Of a stretch of 64,000 bases of DNA, positions 1 through 11,925 are shown piece after piece (position 1 is the first letter of the stretch; every line of letters begins with the position of its first letter). This DNA comes from Campanula takesimana (lineage: Eukaryota > Streptophyta > Magnoliopsida > Asterales > Campanulaceae). The stretch lies in NCBI GenBank assembly GCA_026119855.1, contig JAOWBW010000282.1:1200085-1264084 (forward strand), read 5' to 3'. The notes below the pieces were generated by a model. It was not told the origin of the DNA. It made no database searches and saw nothing but the letters and a program-made list of their open reading frames with translations. The translations under genes were made by a program, and so were the position numbers.

Positions 1-564
1 TTGACAAAAAATTTTAGTTTTTTTTTTTTTTTTTTTTTAAAGAAAAGATAAAAAAACACATAAGCACGTAAATTACAACTCCCGAATCACCCGTGTGACC
101 GGTAAATAAAACATAAAATTAAACAGTCCAAGGGTTCAATTCTGTCCTGATGCAGGCAACTGTGCCCACACCCCACTGTTCTGTCCAGTCACTGAAACCT
201 GTTCTTGCCCTGGAAATTGACCCAGAAGCGCGCGCCTCTGGCTAGTGTTGTGGGAAGCGACCGCCTGGCGCATTGTACCTGGGAGGCGCCCGCTTCTGGG
301 CTCACCTGTCAGATTATCAGAAACTTATGGACTCAGGGGATTGCCCTGGTCCTGATTGTGTGATGAAACCCCTGCAATGTTTGTCAGCACGAAATAGTAG
401 GAAGAATAGGAAGAACACATGGAAGGTGGGCGATTCTAGGATTTGACGCGGGACGCTCGCGCTTTGGACCATGAAGGTCCGAGGCGCGCGCTTCCCATAT
501 CAATTTCTAGAATGCCCAGAAAAGTGAATTATGAACAGAAACACAAGTTTAACCCTCAAGCATT

Positions 565-581
565 CCCCAGCGGAGTCGCCA
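565..581 (-). other. Primer-binding site of Ogre-like element
   Basis: The minus strand reads TGGCGACTCCGCTGGGG starting one base past the LTR. The same sequence with one change follows two other LTRs in this window (47792-47810 and 63836-63852). A TGGCGACTC... PBS is typical of plant Tat/Ogre elements, reported as complementary to tRNA-Arg; the tRNA assignment is from memory. Confidence 0.8.
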
Positions 582-582
582 C

Positions 583-1569
583 TGTAGATACCCCGGGGGA
601 ACACCACGGCTTGGCTAGAGCGCGTGGGTTACCTAGGATGTCTAATTGATTTTAGAGTCGCCACCCACGTTTTTGGAGGAACGCAAGAAAACCTAAAGAA
701 AGCCAATTTTTGTACGAAAACCAGAGATTTGGGAGAGAAGGGTTCGGGGGTTAGGTTACGAAATGGGAAGTATTTAAACACCCATTTCGCCCGAGCAAAG
801 TCGGTCTTGTTTGTTCATAATTCACTTTTAAAGATAAATGTGTTCTTCCTATTAAAATGATGATAAAAAGGGGTTTTAGAGTTAAAATGTAGGGAGATGA
901 CTCCTAGGCCAATTCAATGTAATGAAAGGACCATTGGTGTCATGTCCCAAATGGTTTTGGGTGATTGCACATTTGATTGTAGAAGAAGAAGAAGAAGAAG
1001 AAGATAAGTGCTTAAGACATTTACCTATAGTATCCTTCAAAAGAGAACCTCTTGTAAAGCCTTGAAGAAAAGGTTGAGTACTTTTGTTGAAGAAATCCCA
1101 AAGGAAAGGTCTAGGCAAAGAGTGAGTAAAAAGTCTAAAGTGATGATTTTTCAAGGTCCTCTTCCAATGATGGATTGGAGGGGTTTTTATAGTTGAAAAG
1201 TGACTGTTTTTGGAGCCAAACGGAGTCTCCAAGAAATCTTTCCCGGGAAAAATCATGTATAATGAGCAAGGGAGAGATTCTTGGGCAGAATCTGTAACTG
1301 ACACGCCCCAGAAGCGCGCGCATCCCACCTAGGCGGCGGAAGGCGCGCGCGTCTGGCCTCAAGGGGCGGAGGCGCGCGACTCTGAGAAGCAATTTTTGAC
1401 AGAATGGACTAGAAAGTTAGAACTGTTATTCAGTTTAGTCCCGGGACTTAACGGAGTCCGTCTGGAACTTAACCAAAGTAACAGAAACTAACAGAAAACA
1501 CTTAGAAGAGGGAGAAACACAAAACCAAGTGTGCAATCGGGGTGAGCGGTCCGAGGTGGGGTGTCTACA
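583..1569 (-). repeat. LTR of Ogre/Tat-like element
   Basis: The plus strand starts TGTAGATACC and ends GGTGTCTACA, the same termini as the LTR pair at 39421-40732 and 47812-49117. At 987 bp it is about 320 bp shorter than those, so it has internal deletions or belongs to a subfamily. A TATA-like TATAAAAA is at 1184-1191 (minus). It contains an AAG-type microsatellite near 985-1003. Confidence 0.85.
1311..1384 (-). promoter_or_regulatory. GC-rich box cluster in Ogre-like LTR
   Basis: Three close copies of a GGCGCGCGC-type word (gaagcgcgcgc, aaggcgcgcgcg, gaggcgcgcga) lie about 120-190 bp upstream of the TATA-like site on the minus strand. Similar CG-rich words recur in the leader at 227-300 and 445-500. 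Function is inferred only from position. Confidence 0.5.
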
Positions 1570-2895
1570 GTATGTGATACAAATTAAGCTTATGGGTACT
1601 TGTTGGTGAACACGTACTGGACTTGACCCACCTATGAGATTTATGTCATGGTCAGATGTCATAATTAAATCTCATAATAGTTTTGTCATTTATCCTTAGA
1701 CCTGAGATTACCATAGTCTTCCACATGATGAACATTATGTTTGACTTACTCAAACGCTACCCCTAACCGGGTGGTTATAAAGGCTACGATTGGCATAATC
1801 GGATTCATGTAGGGAAGAATGATAAGTCAAGATGGGATTTGTCCCTCTCTCAAGAGAGATATCTTCTTGGCCTCTCGATGAGTGAGATTGATGATAGTGT
1901 ATGGCTATACCCAAATGAATTGAAGTGTTCAATGTCATTTTCTCATATCAATCTACTCGGGATCGAGAAAGCATTGGACAACATAAGTTGACGTGGACCA
2001 TGACTTATGTCCAATATGATATCGTGTGATAAAAGGATTGTGATATGTTCTATGAGGATAACGAACGTCGTTTAAGTTATATAAATTGGGTAGTCATGAT
2101 GGCTTGCTAGAGTTCGCTCATGACTTATGAGTTTGACCTTGGTTGGACTCATTACCAACTTAATATAATCCTATGGGGTCACACACAAAAGAAAAATTGT
2201 TTAAAAGGCTAAAATCAAGTTTCTGGTGGTGCTCGGCCGAGCAACTCAAAGGACTCGGCCGAGGATGAGCAACAGAATGTTCTAGCATAAGGGTGCTCGG
2301 CCGAGCTCCTTAAAGGACTCGGCCGAGCAGGCCCTGTTCAGGCCCAGTTTTCTGATTTCATGTTTTGACGGGTTTTGACCTATTTCTCCTAAAGGGTTTA
2401 GGACTAACGAGTATAAACACCCCTCTCTTAACCCTAATCAGTAAGAGTTGATATTGTATCATTATTGGTAGCCTCCATGTGTTTGAGAAACATAACTCCT
2501 GATCCAAGATTGAGAATCAAAGATCAAGAACACCAATAAATTCATATAGCCTTTGAAGATTAGAAAAGTGTTTTCTAATGGGTCTAGCAATCCAGATCTA
2601 GAATGGTTCTAGATATTCGTTCGCGTGTGGATACACATAGAGGATGATTGATTTATCATCTCAAGTTCGTGTTCCTGTGAACGTGATCTGATGAACTTGA
2701 AGAACGAGGAAATCAAATCTAAAGCTTGAAGACTTGAAGATTTGAAGATCCGAAAAATTTAAACGCTCTACAACGGTTAGTATTCTAAATTCATCTTGCT
2801 ATTAATTTAATCATCATGAATGGATCTTGGGGCCTAGGGTGTTGTTAATTTCATATTGCTTTATTCCGCTGCGCAAGGTGCCCCAAAACCCAACA
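1570..2895 (+). repeat. Copia LTR, 5' part lost
   Basis: The sequence is homologous to the Copia A LTR (25671 onward) and to the minus-strand solo LTR at 7647-9126; all share the run around 'atgggtacttgttggt' and the 'gatttatgtcatggtca' segment. It ends in AAACCCAACA at 2895. The first third is missing, replaced by the Ogre-like element at 1569/1570. TATA box at 2412-2417. No PBS follows, so this is the 3' LTR or a solo LTR inserted in the Athila-like element. Confidence 0.75.
2231..2328 (+). promoter_or_regulatory. Four GCTCGGCCGAGC palindromes upstream of TATA
   Basis: Perfect or near-perfect copies of the 12-bp palindrome occur at 2231-2242, 2254-2263, 2295-2306 and 2318-2328, ending about 84 bp before the TATA box. 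The spacing alternates. Related LTRs hold different palindromes in the same place (26333-26475 and 8143-8222). Confidence 0.65.
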
Positions 2896-4455
2896 GGAGG
2901 CAACCCAACTAGGTATGTTTTAGTTTTTGTCTTTTATTGTTTTGTTGTGTCATGCCATCCTTCGAACCCAAAGCATGCTTTAGTTCATTATGCTATGAGG
3001 ACATAGCATGTTTTGAGTTTGGGAGTAGGCATATCTCCGAGATTGTGGGTTTATAGGGGAGTGTATATAGTTGTCACCCTCCAAAAAAATAGAAATTTTA
3101 AAAATTTTGTTCTCTTTATATTTTGGGGTGTTGGCCATGGTCGGTGATGATCCGAAGGTTTATTTTTATTAGCCATTGTGGGTTCTATTGTTTAGCCTAG
3201 AGTTGGGACTGCATTAACACTACTAAAGGCATGATTGCACCACCTCTCACTTACATTATTTTCATGATCAAGTTACCAACTTAGAAATAATTTATGGGAT
3301 CACTTGGTGTATGCTCGGGGACCCTAAAACATCGTTGCATGGTTGTCAATAGAAAGTCAATAGGTTATTCGGTATTTATGGCATTTCTTTCTCAACCCTT
3401 TTGTTGGCCTTATTTTGTCTATCTAGTCACTAAATAAAATCATCGCTAGAACACCCTTTTGAGCCTAATAATGAATGAAAGAATGGCATATTAAAGATCG
3501 CCGTTCACCTTCTTTTGATACCCGATTTTGTATCCTTTTGCACTAAGAATAGGTTAGACCCACCTTTATTAGGAAGTGGACTAGGGAATGATGGGAGTTG
3601 ATGGTTCGGAATTGGGAGAAGGATTTGGGGAAACATTGGATGTGGCCAAAGTTTTAAAGGGAGTTATGTAATGAGAAAGAAGGGACAAGCACAAAAATAT
3701 TGTGATCATTGAGTAATGTGCAAATTGATTATATAAGCACACATTTATCTGATGTAAAAAGAAAAAAGCTTGTTCCCTTAATATATTAAAGTGATGATTG
3801 GAAGAAAAAGGGCCACAGAAATAGGGAATCATATCTCACTCCATGTAATTACATATAAGTTCAAGTTTGGGTGTGAGACAATGTGGGAATTGGGTGAGCG
3901 GAGAGTTTAACATATTGTGAGGATGTACACATTGTAGAAGACTTCTTAGTCCACTTTCTTAACTTCGTATGTCCTTATCTTCATTTGTAATCGTGAACCC
4001 AGCCTCGCACGTTTGTTGTGCTTAAAAATTTATGCCATATTTTCTTTCAATATCGGTAACCGGGTTGACAACTGTGTATACATGATTATGAGTGTCCATG
4101 CTTGGGTTAACCGGTATCGTCATCATCATCTGTGAAATAAGAGCATTAAATTAAATGATCCTATAAACTAATCTTATTTTGGTCACATTGATCACCAACA
4201 TCACTCATCCTATCATGCTGCGGCGGAAAATCAAACGAGTTAGTAGTGTGTATGTGTTGCAATTTGGTTTTACGATTGTACCTATTTAATGGCACTTGTG
4301 TGTGGAACCCTGAGACTTTTGGCTAACGACTCCCATATGTATTGATAACATCCCAAAAAAAATTGTTTTTATTGTTTTTAGTTTTTGTAGTTTTTGTAGT
4401 TTTATATTTGTTTTGTTTTACTCGAGGACGAGCAAAATATAAGTTTGGGGGTATT
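2896..4455 (+). mobile_element. 3' internal region of Athila-like gypsy element
   Basis: This stretch has no usable ORF. It begins with 'ggaggcaaccc' and ends with a purine-rich tract (aagtttgggggta, 4441-4454) that directly abuts an LTR, as a polypurine tract should. Position between pol and the 3' LTR corresponds to the env-like/non-coding region of Athila elements. Lineage assignment rests on the general look of this region and the LTR, so it is moderate only. Confidence 0.5.
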
Positions 4456-5876
4456 TGATGGATGTGTTTCTATCCATACAAATAATATACTTTTATGACT
4501 TATTTTTTGCTCAACCTTGGGTGTTTTGATGGTTTTTTGAGTGTTTATGAGTATAGGGAAGGAGTAAAAGAATTTATAGATTCATGTACGTTAAAGTGTG
4601 AAAAAGAAGGATAAAGAACGGAGATGTGACCTCTGATAAATCAAGACCATTGGATATTACTCGAAAATATATTTCCAACGATAGTTTACACGTCCAAATC
4701 GGAGTTCGTATGAAGAAGTTATGGCTTCCAGAAGATTGCGCGATAATCCACGAAGTACCAAGCGCCCGCTTGCTCCAAACCAAGCGCCCACTTCCTATCT
4801 GGGCAGAAAATACAGTAACTTTTTACCAAAGTAGGCGCCCACTTGCCCCCTAGTAAGCGCCCACTTGCCCAGGGACCTTAGGGGAATTTTCTAGGGATTT
4901 TTCTGGAATTATCCAAACTTTAAGGGGCTTTTCAAGAATTTCTAAGGGCTTTTCTGGAATTTCTGGAGGACCTTTGGGGAATTTTTGGAGGGCTTTTCTA
5001 GAAACTCAAAAATACCAAGAACTCCTGGGGAATTTCGGCCACCAGCACTTTATTTATCCTTTTTCAACAACGAATCCTAGGGTTTTTCATATTTTTACAC
5101 CTCCTTAGCCCTAGTATAAATATAACACTTCATACACATTATTTGAGGGACATACTTTATTCAAGATTTCAAGGTTGTAATCAAGGATTCATCAACTTAA
5201 TCCAGGTTTATGATTTCTATTTATTTTCTTGTGATTTATGCTATGGGTATGAGTAGCTAATCTCCTCGGTTTGCGGATTTGATGTGATCAATTACATAAT
5301 CTTTATGCTATGAGATGTTAATCGTTGTTTTAGTTTAACACAAGCGTTTTAATACCGTTTTTGAGTTTCAATCATATTGATAGATATTTTTGGCTCTTTA
5401 ACTATTTGGGTTTAATCTCTTGCACTTGCGTGGAGAGTTAGACATAGTCATTATTGTGTTGAATAGTTTGGATCTTTGACCTTGCGGAAGAATTAATTTA
5501 TAGAGAATAAAAGGATTGTAATCCGGCCACCTAACCGTCCCAATTCTTATATAAGTGAATGAACCTTAAAAAAATTAGTTCTTTCATCATCAAAATAGCA
5601 TAAAGAAAGTGTAATTGTGATCGCCAATCCTTGAACTGCTTGAATCTTCTTGAGTACAATCTTTGCGTTCTTGTGTTTTTTAATTTAGTTTATTTTCATT
5701 GCTTAGTAGTTATAAATAATCAAATCAAAAACCTCTTTATTTACTTTTCTGTTTTAATTGCATTCTTGTTAATCCTTCAAGTCTCTGTGGATTCGACCCT
5801 TGCTTGTGCATACTACTACACCGGTAACTAATACACTTTCTAGGTTAATTTAACTAGAGGGAGATTTTCTCCATCA
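4456..5876 (+). repeat. 3' LTR of Athila-like gypsy element
   Basis: The 1421-bp LTR begins TGATGG and ends CCATCA, a perfect 6-bp inverted repeat, and follows a polypurine tract. TATA box TATAAATA at 5115-5122. The LTR end carries a 'gtggattcgacccttgct' segment common near the end of plant gypsy LTRs. The 5' end of the element is not in the window. Confidence 0.65.
4760..4868 (+). promoter_or_regulatory. Four AAGCGCCCRCTT boxes in Athila-like LTR
   Basis: Copies at 4760-4772, 4782-4793, 4832-4845 and 4854-4867. The first, AAGCGCCCGCTTG, is a quasi-palindrome; the others have CG to CA changes in the second half, as expected from decay of methylated CG. The cluster lies about 250 bp upstream of the TATA box. 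Confidence 0.55.
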
Positions 5877-6095
5877 ACGGGGGTGGAGGAGGTGTTATAA
5901 TATGGTTTTAATATGAGTTGAAAAAAGTTTTTTTTTTTTTTTTGGATGTGGGAGGGGTGGTGGGGATAGGGAGCGGGCAGGAGGAGTTGTTAAAAATATT
6001 CTTAGGATGAGTAATTTTATTTTATTTTTTTATTGGAAGGGGGTGAGGGTAGGGGAGGCGGGGCGGGGGGTGGTGGTGGAGAAGGTATTAAAAGA
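5877..6095 (+). repeat. Degenerate G-rich tandem repeat, left part
   Basis: About 110-bp units alternate a G-rich block (gggtggtggggat-like) with an AT block (ttaatatgag...tttttt). Further units lie at 7590-7641 and 9132-9220, so the original array was split by the MULE and the solo LTR. Confidence 0.5.
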
Positions 6096-6104
6096 TAATT
6101 TTAA

Positions 6105-7580
6105 GGAAATATTGCAAAAAAAATCACCCAACTATTCACTTTCTGTGTATTTGATCACCCAACTCATTTTTGTTTTGGTCCAACACATTCAACTCTTTTT
6201 TTATTGCATCCACGGTCACTATCACTAACGCAGTTAGTTTTTTCTCGTTAAATAGTCATGTGCATAGCATGTGACCAAATTACTAAGGACAAATTACAAA
6301 ATTAAAGCCGATTAAAATAAAACATAAATTGAGGGTTTAATATGTACAATCAGAAAGTAAAAGGTAAAGTGTTCTTATTTTTGAAAGACTTCTCCCATTG
6401 TCATCTTCATCACCGTTTCATGTCTTCTTCCGGCCACCATAATTCTTCCATATAATCGTCCACCACCACTCCACCCCCACCCCACCGTAGCCAACCACCA
6501 TTTTGATTTTGCCCGTCATTTACATTCGTTGTCCAAACCACTACGCCTCTTCTCCACCACAAGAATTCCCCCAATTTTCGTTGTTCATGTTTAGACAATC
6601 ACAACTTCAAATAAAAATGATTTCTACCAACTTCACTTAATTCTTACTTGGATCTTTATATTTTGAAAATTACGAGTTCAATTTTGAATGAATACTACAA
6701 GTTAAATTGAAGAATTTCATCTTTGAATCAAGATTTGTTTGAAGAAAATAAAAGATCAAACCCAGATCTGGGTTTCAAACTATTTCAAATAGATTATCAA
6801 CGAAATTTAAAAATCAAACACATACAGTGGTATTAAAAATAAATTGATTGATAATTTCCACCATTGCGCGTTTTATAGCTCGAGGACGTCTGCAATGGCG
6901 ACTCAATGTCGTCTTCTGGGGTACCTTCCGGTGGTAGATCGATCATTGTTTCCCCTTTTCAAATGGATATCAAATTTTTGGCGACAGAGTATGTCGACCA
7001 GATTAGATGGGACATCAAATTTCTTGGGGGCTTAGGATTTGCAAGCAGTAGTATGAAAAGTCTTACGGAACTCAAGGCGTGAATGAACATGGAGGTTGCG
7101 TGTCGGCGAGTGGGTGTTAGATAGAGAAGGAGCTTACAGTTCTGGGTTTATGTGAGTAAGTGAGAGATTCAAAAGGAGGATAGAGAAAAAATAGAAACGG
7201 AGGGAGGGAGGTGGCGGCGTTCGCAGTTGACCGGAAGTAGAATGAGTCTGGTAAGGAGATGACCAAAAGAAGAATGGTTGGTTTAGGTTTTTCAATTAAA
7301 ACTCTCCAATTTACTTTTTACTTTCTGATTTTTTATATTAAACCCTCAATATATGTTTTATTTTAGTTGGCTTTAATTTCCTATTTTGTCCTTAATAATC
7401 TGATCACATGCATTGCACATGACTATTTAACGGAGGAAAACTAACTGCGTTAGTGATAATGACTGTCGATGCAATAAAAAAAAAGTTGAATGTGTTGGAT
7501 ACAAAACAAATGAGTTGAGTGATCAAATCCACAGAATGTGAATAGTTGAGTGATTTTTTTTTTTTTTTGGTAATTTTTCC
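6105..7580. mobile_element. Non-autonomous MULE with ~300-bp TIRs
   Basis: Terminal inverted repeats span roughly 6105-6395 and 7290-7580 and match closely when one is reversed (for example the segment with 'catgtgcatagcatgtga' at 6257-6274 and its partner at 7404-7421). Exact 9-bp TSD TAATTTTAA at 6096-6104 and 7581-7589, diagnostic of Mutator-like elements. The 900-bp interior holds no transposase. It looks like UTR or promoter sequence with a short unrecognised reading frame near 6895-7032, possibly a captured host fragment. Confidence 0.9.
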
Positions 7581-7646
7581 TAATTTTAATATGAGTGTTT
7601 TTTTGTTTTTTTTTTTGGGTGGGGGTGGGGGAGGGATGGTAATGTT

Positions 7647-9126
7647 TGTTGGGTTTCGCACAATCATGCGCAGTGGAATAAACCTAAAAGCCTTGATCCA
7701 TTCAATATGATTAAATTAATACGGAGGTGAATTTAGAATACTAACCGTGATGATGCTTTAAAATTTTCGGATCTTGAATCTTTGTTCTTCACGCTCTTGA
7801 ATCACGATCGCAGGAACACGCCTTGAATTGGTGAACCACGAACTTGAAAGAGTTTAGATCAACGCCCTCTATATATATCCACACACGAACGAATATCAAG
7901 AACAATTCTTGATCAGGACTGCTAGATCCAAAGTGGCTATATGAAAACTACGGTTCTTGTTCTTGAGGAAGAAGAAGACTAGTTTTTCTCTCTTGGAGGC
8001 TTACAATATTGATTACAATAATCACTTATGACCTAGGGTTTTGAGAGGGGTATTTATACCTTTAAAACCCAACTAGTTTAGGTTCCAATGTTTAATTCCC
8101 GTCAAAACTCGGAGTCAGAAAGTCAGAAATCCAGAACAGACCAGATTCGACCGGGTCAGGGTAGAGGTCCGCAGGGATTCCTTTGTCGTCCGACTGGGTC
8201 CTCATAGAGGTCCGGCCGGATCACCCCTCTGGTTTGTTTTTCTTTTTTTTCTCTTAAAATCCAATTTTAAGACTTTTACGAAATTCCAATTTAGTCCTTT
8301 TGTAATTCGTTCTTTTGTGTGTGACCCCATAGGATTATATTAAGTTGGCGATGTGATCAAAACCATTTTATAACATAAATCATGAGCGGACTCTAGCAAG
8401 CCATCATGACTACCCAATTAGTATAACTTTGTCAAAGTTCGTGAATCCTATTATAGATAATATCACAATCCTTTTGTCCAAGATGTCATTGAGCGTAAGC
8501 CATGATCAATGGTCAACTTACAATGACCAATACTTTTCTTGATTCCAAATAGTTGATAATACAAATGACATTGATCGTATCAATCCATTTGAGCATGGTC
8601 ATGCATTTCATCAATACTATTCATCGAGGGGCCCAAGCTTAACACCTCTCACGAAGAGGGACAAATTCCATCTTGACTTATTACACTTCCCTACATAGCT
8701 TCGATCATGCCAATCATATCATTTGTAATTACTTGGTTAAGAGTAACATTTGAACATGTCAAACATGATCTCCACTATGTGGAAGATCGTAATAATCTCA
8801 TGTCTAAGGATTCAGTGGTAAAACTATTTTAGAGATTTAATTATGACATCATGACCATGACATATGCCTCATAGTTAGGTCATGTCCATTATGTGTTCCC
8901 CAACACACACTCATAAGTTTAACTTGTATCTCATACACATGATCATCACATGATCATCGAATTAAACTTATACTAGTTCTTCATAAGTACTAGGGACAGA
9001 GATTATTATAACAAAACATGTAATAACAAATAATAATCTAAAACATCTCTTTATATAAATGAAAAAGTGATAACAAAAATTGTCAAACAACGTGCAAATA
9101 ACATGCCTAAGGCATATACACCAACA
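7647..9126 (-). repeat. Copia solo LTR
   Basis: Read on the minus strand it starts TGTTGGTGTATATGCC (9126) and ends GCGAAACCCAACA (7647). It is homologous to the LTR fragment at 1570-2895 and more distantly to Copia A. Flanks are ATGTT (7642-7646) and AAGTT (9127-9131), a 5-bp TSD with one mismatch, so it is a solo LTR left by recombination. TATA box TATAAATA at 8051-8058 (minus). About 1.48 kb, full length for the family. Confidence 0.8.
8143..8222 (-). promoter_or_regulatory. CCGGCCGG-type boxes in Copia solo LTR
   Basis: Three boxes, gattcgaccgggtc (8143-8156), gtccgactgggtc (8188-8200) and ggtccggccggatc (8209-8222), lie about 85-170 bp upstream of the TATA box. The position matches that of other palindromes in related LTRs. 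Confidence 0.55.
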
Positions 9127-9131
9127 AAGTT

Positions 9132-9353
9132 GGGGGGTGGGAATGTGGTTGAAAGGTGGAGGTGGAGTGGGTGGCATGGGTTGTATATGGGGAGTTGAGT
9201 GTGTGGGTAAGGGTGTTAACATTTTGAGGAAAATGACTTACGGAGGAGAAATCCGTAAGTCATTTCACGGAAAAACTAGCTTTTTTTCGTTGACTGTAAA
9301 ATATTTTACATTGACTTATTTTTACTTTTGGTTACCAAACACCGGAAAACATG
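9132..9353 (+). repeat. G-rich repeat remnant and TE-like flank
   Basis: 9132-9220 continues the G-rich array seen at 5877. 9230-9353 carries short inverted words (acttacgga...tccgtaagt) and 'ccggaaaacatg', which resume after the Stowaway at 9654 as 'aacattttccg'. It is probably an old TIR element split by the MITE; I cannot bound it. Confidence 0.35.
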
Positions 9354-9355
9354 TA

Positions 9356-9651
9356 CTCTCTCCGTCCCAGTTTAAGATTTTTACTTTCCTTTTTGGTATG
9401 TCCCAGTTTAAGGTTCTTAGTTGCTTTATTCTTTAAATGACAAAGAATGAATATTGTTTTGAACATTCTTGTCTTCATAAAGTTCATATATTACAAAAAG
9501 CTCATCACTAACCCATCCACTTTTCACCCACTTGCATAATGAATGGACAATTATTATCCTCCACCAACTACTATTCTTAACTCAAGTTTCCCTTGATTCC
9601 TTAATAAGCGTGCAAAGTCAAACTAAGAACCTTAAACCAGGATGGAGGGAG
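9356..9651. mobile_element. Stowaway MITE
   Basis: Ends CTCTCTCCGTCCC and GGATGGAGGGAG in inverted orientation, flanked by TA on both sides (9354-9355, 9652-9653). The length of 296 bp and the CTCCCTCCGTCC-type terminus are typical. No coding capacity. Confidence 0.85.
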
Positions 9652-10146
9652 TAAAACATTTTCCGTAAAATATTTTACGACGAAACCAACAGAGCCTCAG
9701 ATACGCGGTTGAATGGTCTGGTTCACGGTTAGGTTCCAAGGTTCAACTTACTTATAGTTTGATCTCGTGGTTCAGTTTTACGATTCTGTCTGAAATAGCT
9801 TAGTTTGGTATCGTTTGGTTTAATTTGACCGGAGATCAAGCAAAATCACGTTGTTTATCTATTTTTCAAATCACATGGTTTATTTATCTTCGGAGCTGAA
9901 CTGAACAGCTATCGACATAAATCAAACTAAGGCTTTGTTTGGTAGAGTGACACGTTTAAAAACAAGTGGAGAAAAGCCAACTTTTTGCTAATTAAGCGTC
10001 CTCAATGAAGAGTTTTCAACCAGAGCCTTTTGAAAATCTTGGCTAATTTTGGCCGCTCAAAATAGTAGCGTCCAAAAAGAAGCTCCATTTAAAAAAAAAC
10101 TTTGTTTTTAAAACTGTGCACTAGACGAGCCTTAAACCACATGATA

Positions 10147-10180
<34 letters not shown>

Positions 10181-10835
10181 CACATTGTAATGATTTTATT
10201 AAACAAATTAAGCTTATTAGAGCTTATAGAGTAGCTTTGGTCCAGTTTGGCCTTATATTTATTCCTAATTGAGTGAAAATGAATAACGTTTAACAATTGG
10301 AGGAAAAAATCACTTTCGCTCCTATGGATAGAACTATATTTTTTTAATACCCTCTATTCCAAATTAAATATCATAATTAATTTGTCAAATATTTTTAACA
10401 AATATGTGTTACTTATTTATACTTTGGATTAAATATATAAAACAAAATTTTCTTTAAGACACTTTTATAAATAAAAAATACAATATTTATTTTGAAATAT
10501 ATAAAAATAGTAAATGCGCTATTTAAGTATGAGATATGTGAAAATATACCCTTTTTATCTTTATATATCTATCTAGATAACCTATAATACAGCTCAAAAA
10601 AGGACAAAAAGATAAAGGATGATTAAGATTTTTCCAAGTACCATGAGGCCAGGATTATTTTTGAATGTTACACTCTGCCCCCTCAACTTCTTTTATTTAA
10701 AAATCAATCCTAGAAATTTCGGATATTTCGCTTAAGCCCCTAATTTTTTTCTGATCTTCCAATTAGCTCCCAACTTTCACATGTTACACTTTACCCTCTA
10801 TTATTTTCTGGCCGTGGGCAGGTACTAGTATGTCT

Positions 10836-10985
10836 ATAATAGAGAACAATTGTGTGAACACAATCCTACTTTTATATTGAGCGTGATCCAATACTTTCTT
10901 AATTTAATGGTGTATAGAGAACAAGTGTGTAAACACAATCCAACATTTATATTGAGCTTGGTCAAATTCTCTCTTAGTTTAATAA
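10836..10985. repeat. 75-bp tandem duplication
   Basis: Two imperfect copies (10836-10910, 10911-10985) start around 'tatagagaacaa' and continue through 'tatattgagc'. Differences are scattered, so the duplication is old. Confidence 0.7.
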
Positions 10986-11822
10986 TGTAGAAATTTCAAT
11001 AAAATAGACTATTAATGTGAACACATTTCTAATTCAGTGGCTCAATGACATGACTCGTTTCACAACTAACTTTTTGATATACTAGAAACTGTTAGATGAA
11101 ATTCTAAAAAAAGAGCTTGTTAAAGAATAAATAATAAATAAATAAACTGAAAATAAATAAATAGAAAGTAGACTGATTGTTTTGTGCCGAGCCGTGTGTT
11201 GAACACACTGTCCTTAAGACTTATTCGCCCCCTCACCGTGAGTGCTTGAGGTTGCTATCGGACGCTAGTCTCCCAGGATAACTCGCACGAACCGGATGCT
11301 TCCCTGCACTAAGAGACTCCGGCGAACTGAAGTTGTGCCTGGACAACATCACACTTTGCATTCCAGTTCAGATGGGATGAATCTGTTTTGTTTGACTGTA
11401 AAATTAAAAAATAATAGCAAAACGTGCACACATGAGTTCGATGGTCCCAAGCCAATTTGGGTGCATGATTTGCACCCCCCTGCGCGCGAGAGAGAGCCTC
11501 TATGCCATACAAGCTTGAACACTATTCAAGTGCCCAATCCTTTATACTAGCTTCCTTTTACATTTCTTTCCAATGTCCCCATTTCAACCCACCAACTTCA
11601 AGCCTTTGTATCTCATTCACCCCAACACCAAATTGGACAAATGAATACATTATCTCAATGTTCTCATGGAGTAGAACACAAACCCACAAACAATTTCGTC
11701 ATTCGATAAATTATTTATCACGGAAATAAATCATATTTCCTTCACATAATACAAAAATACACTTATTTTTCCAATAGAAACATGTCCAGTGTGTATATTT
11801 AAAAACTTGAATATCAAGCTAA

Positions 11823-11925
11823 AGGGGCTTGTTCTCAAGCGGCATCTTAAGCAGATTTAAGTATTTGTGTCGTAGAGATTTTGAGTTCAATTCCCACTCT
11901 GAAATAGAGATTAGGTGGTTAAGAA
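11823..11925 (+). repeat. Possible tRNA-derived SINE remnant
   Basis: 'gttctcaagcggc' resembles a degenerate A box and 'gagttcaattcccactc' at 11883-11899 fits a pol III B box (GGTTCAANNCC-like) at suitable spacing. No clear poly-A tail or TSD is visible. It could be chance. Confidence 0.3.

Larger units (their letters stand above)
1..1569 (-). mobile_element. Ogre/Tat-like LTR retrotransposon, 5' end only
   Basis: This is the 5' LTR plus leader of a gypsy-type element read on the minus strand; the rest lies left of the window. The segment 1-564 matches the leader of the complete related element at 47270-47791 (same order of landmarks, including the CG-rich stretches and the 'cccgtgtgaccg' segment). 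There is no ORF of note. The element sits in a Copia LTR, whose homology resumes at 1570. TSD cannot be tested because the left end is missing. Confidence 0.8.

Noticed and set aside
9080..9436. 118-residue open frame
   Set aside because: It crosses from a solo LTR through a G-rich repeat into a Stowaway MITE, so it cannot be a gene.
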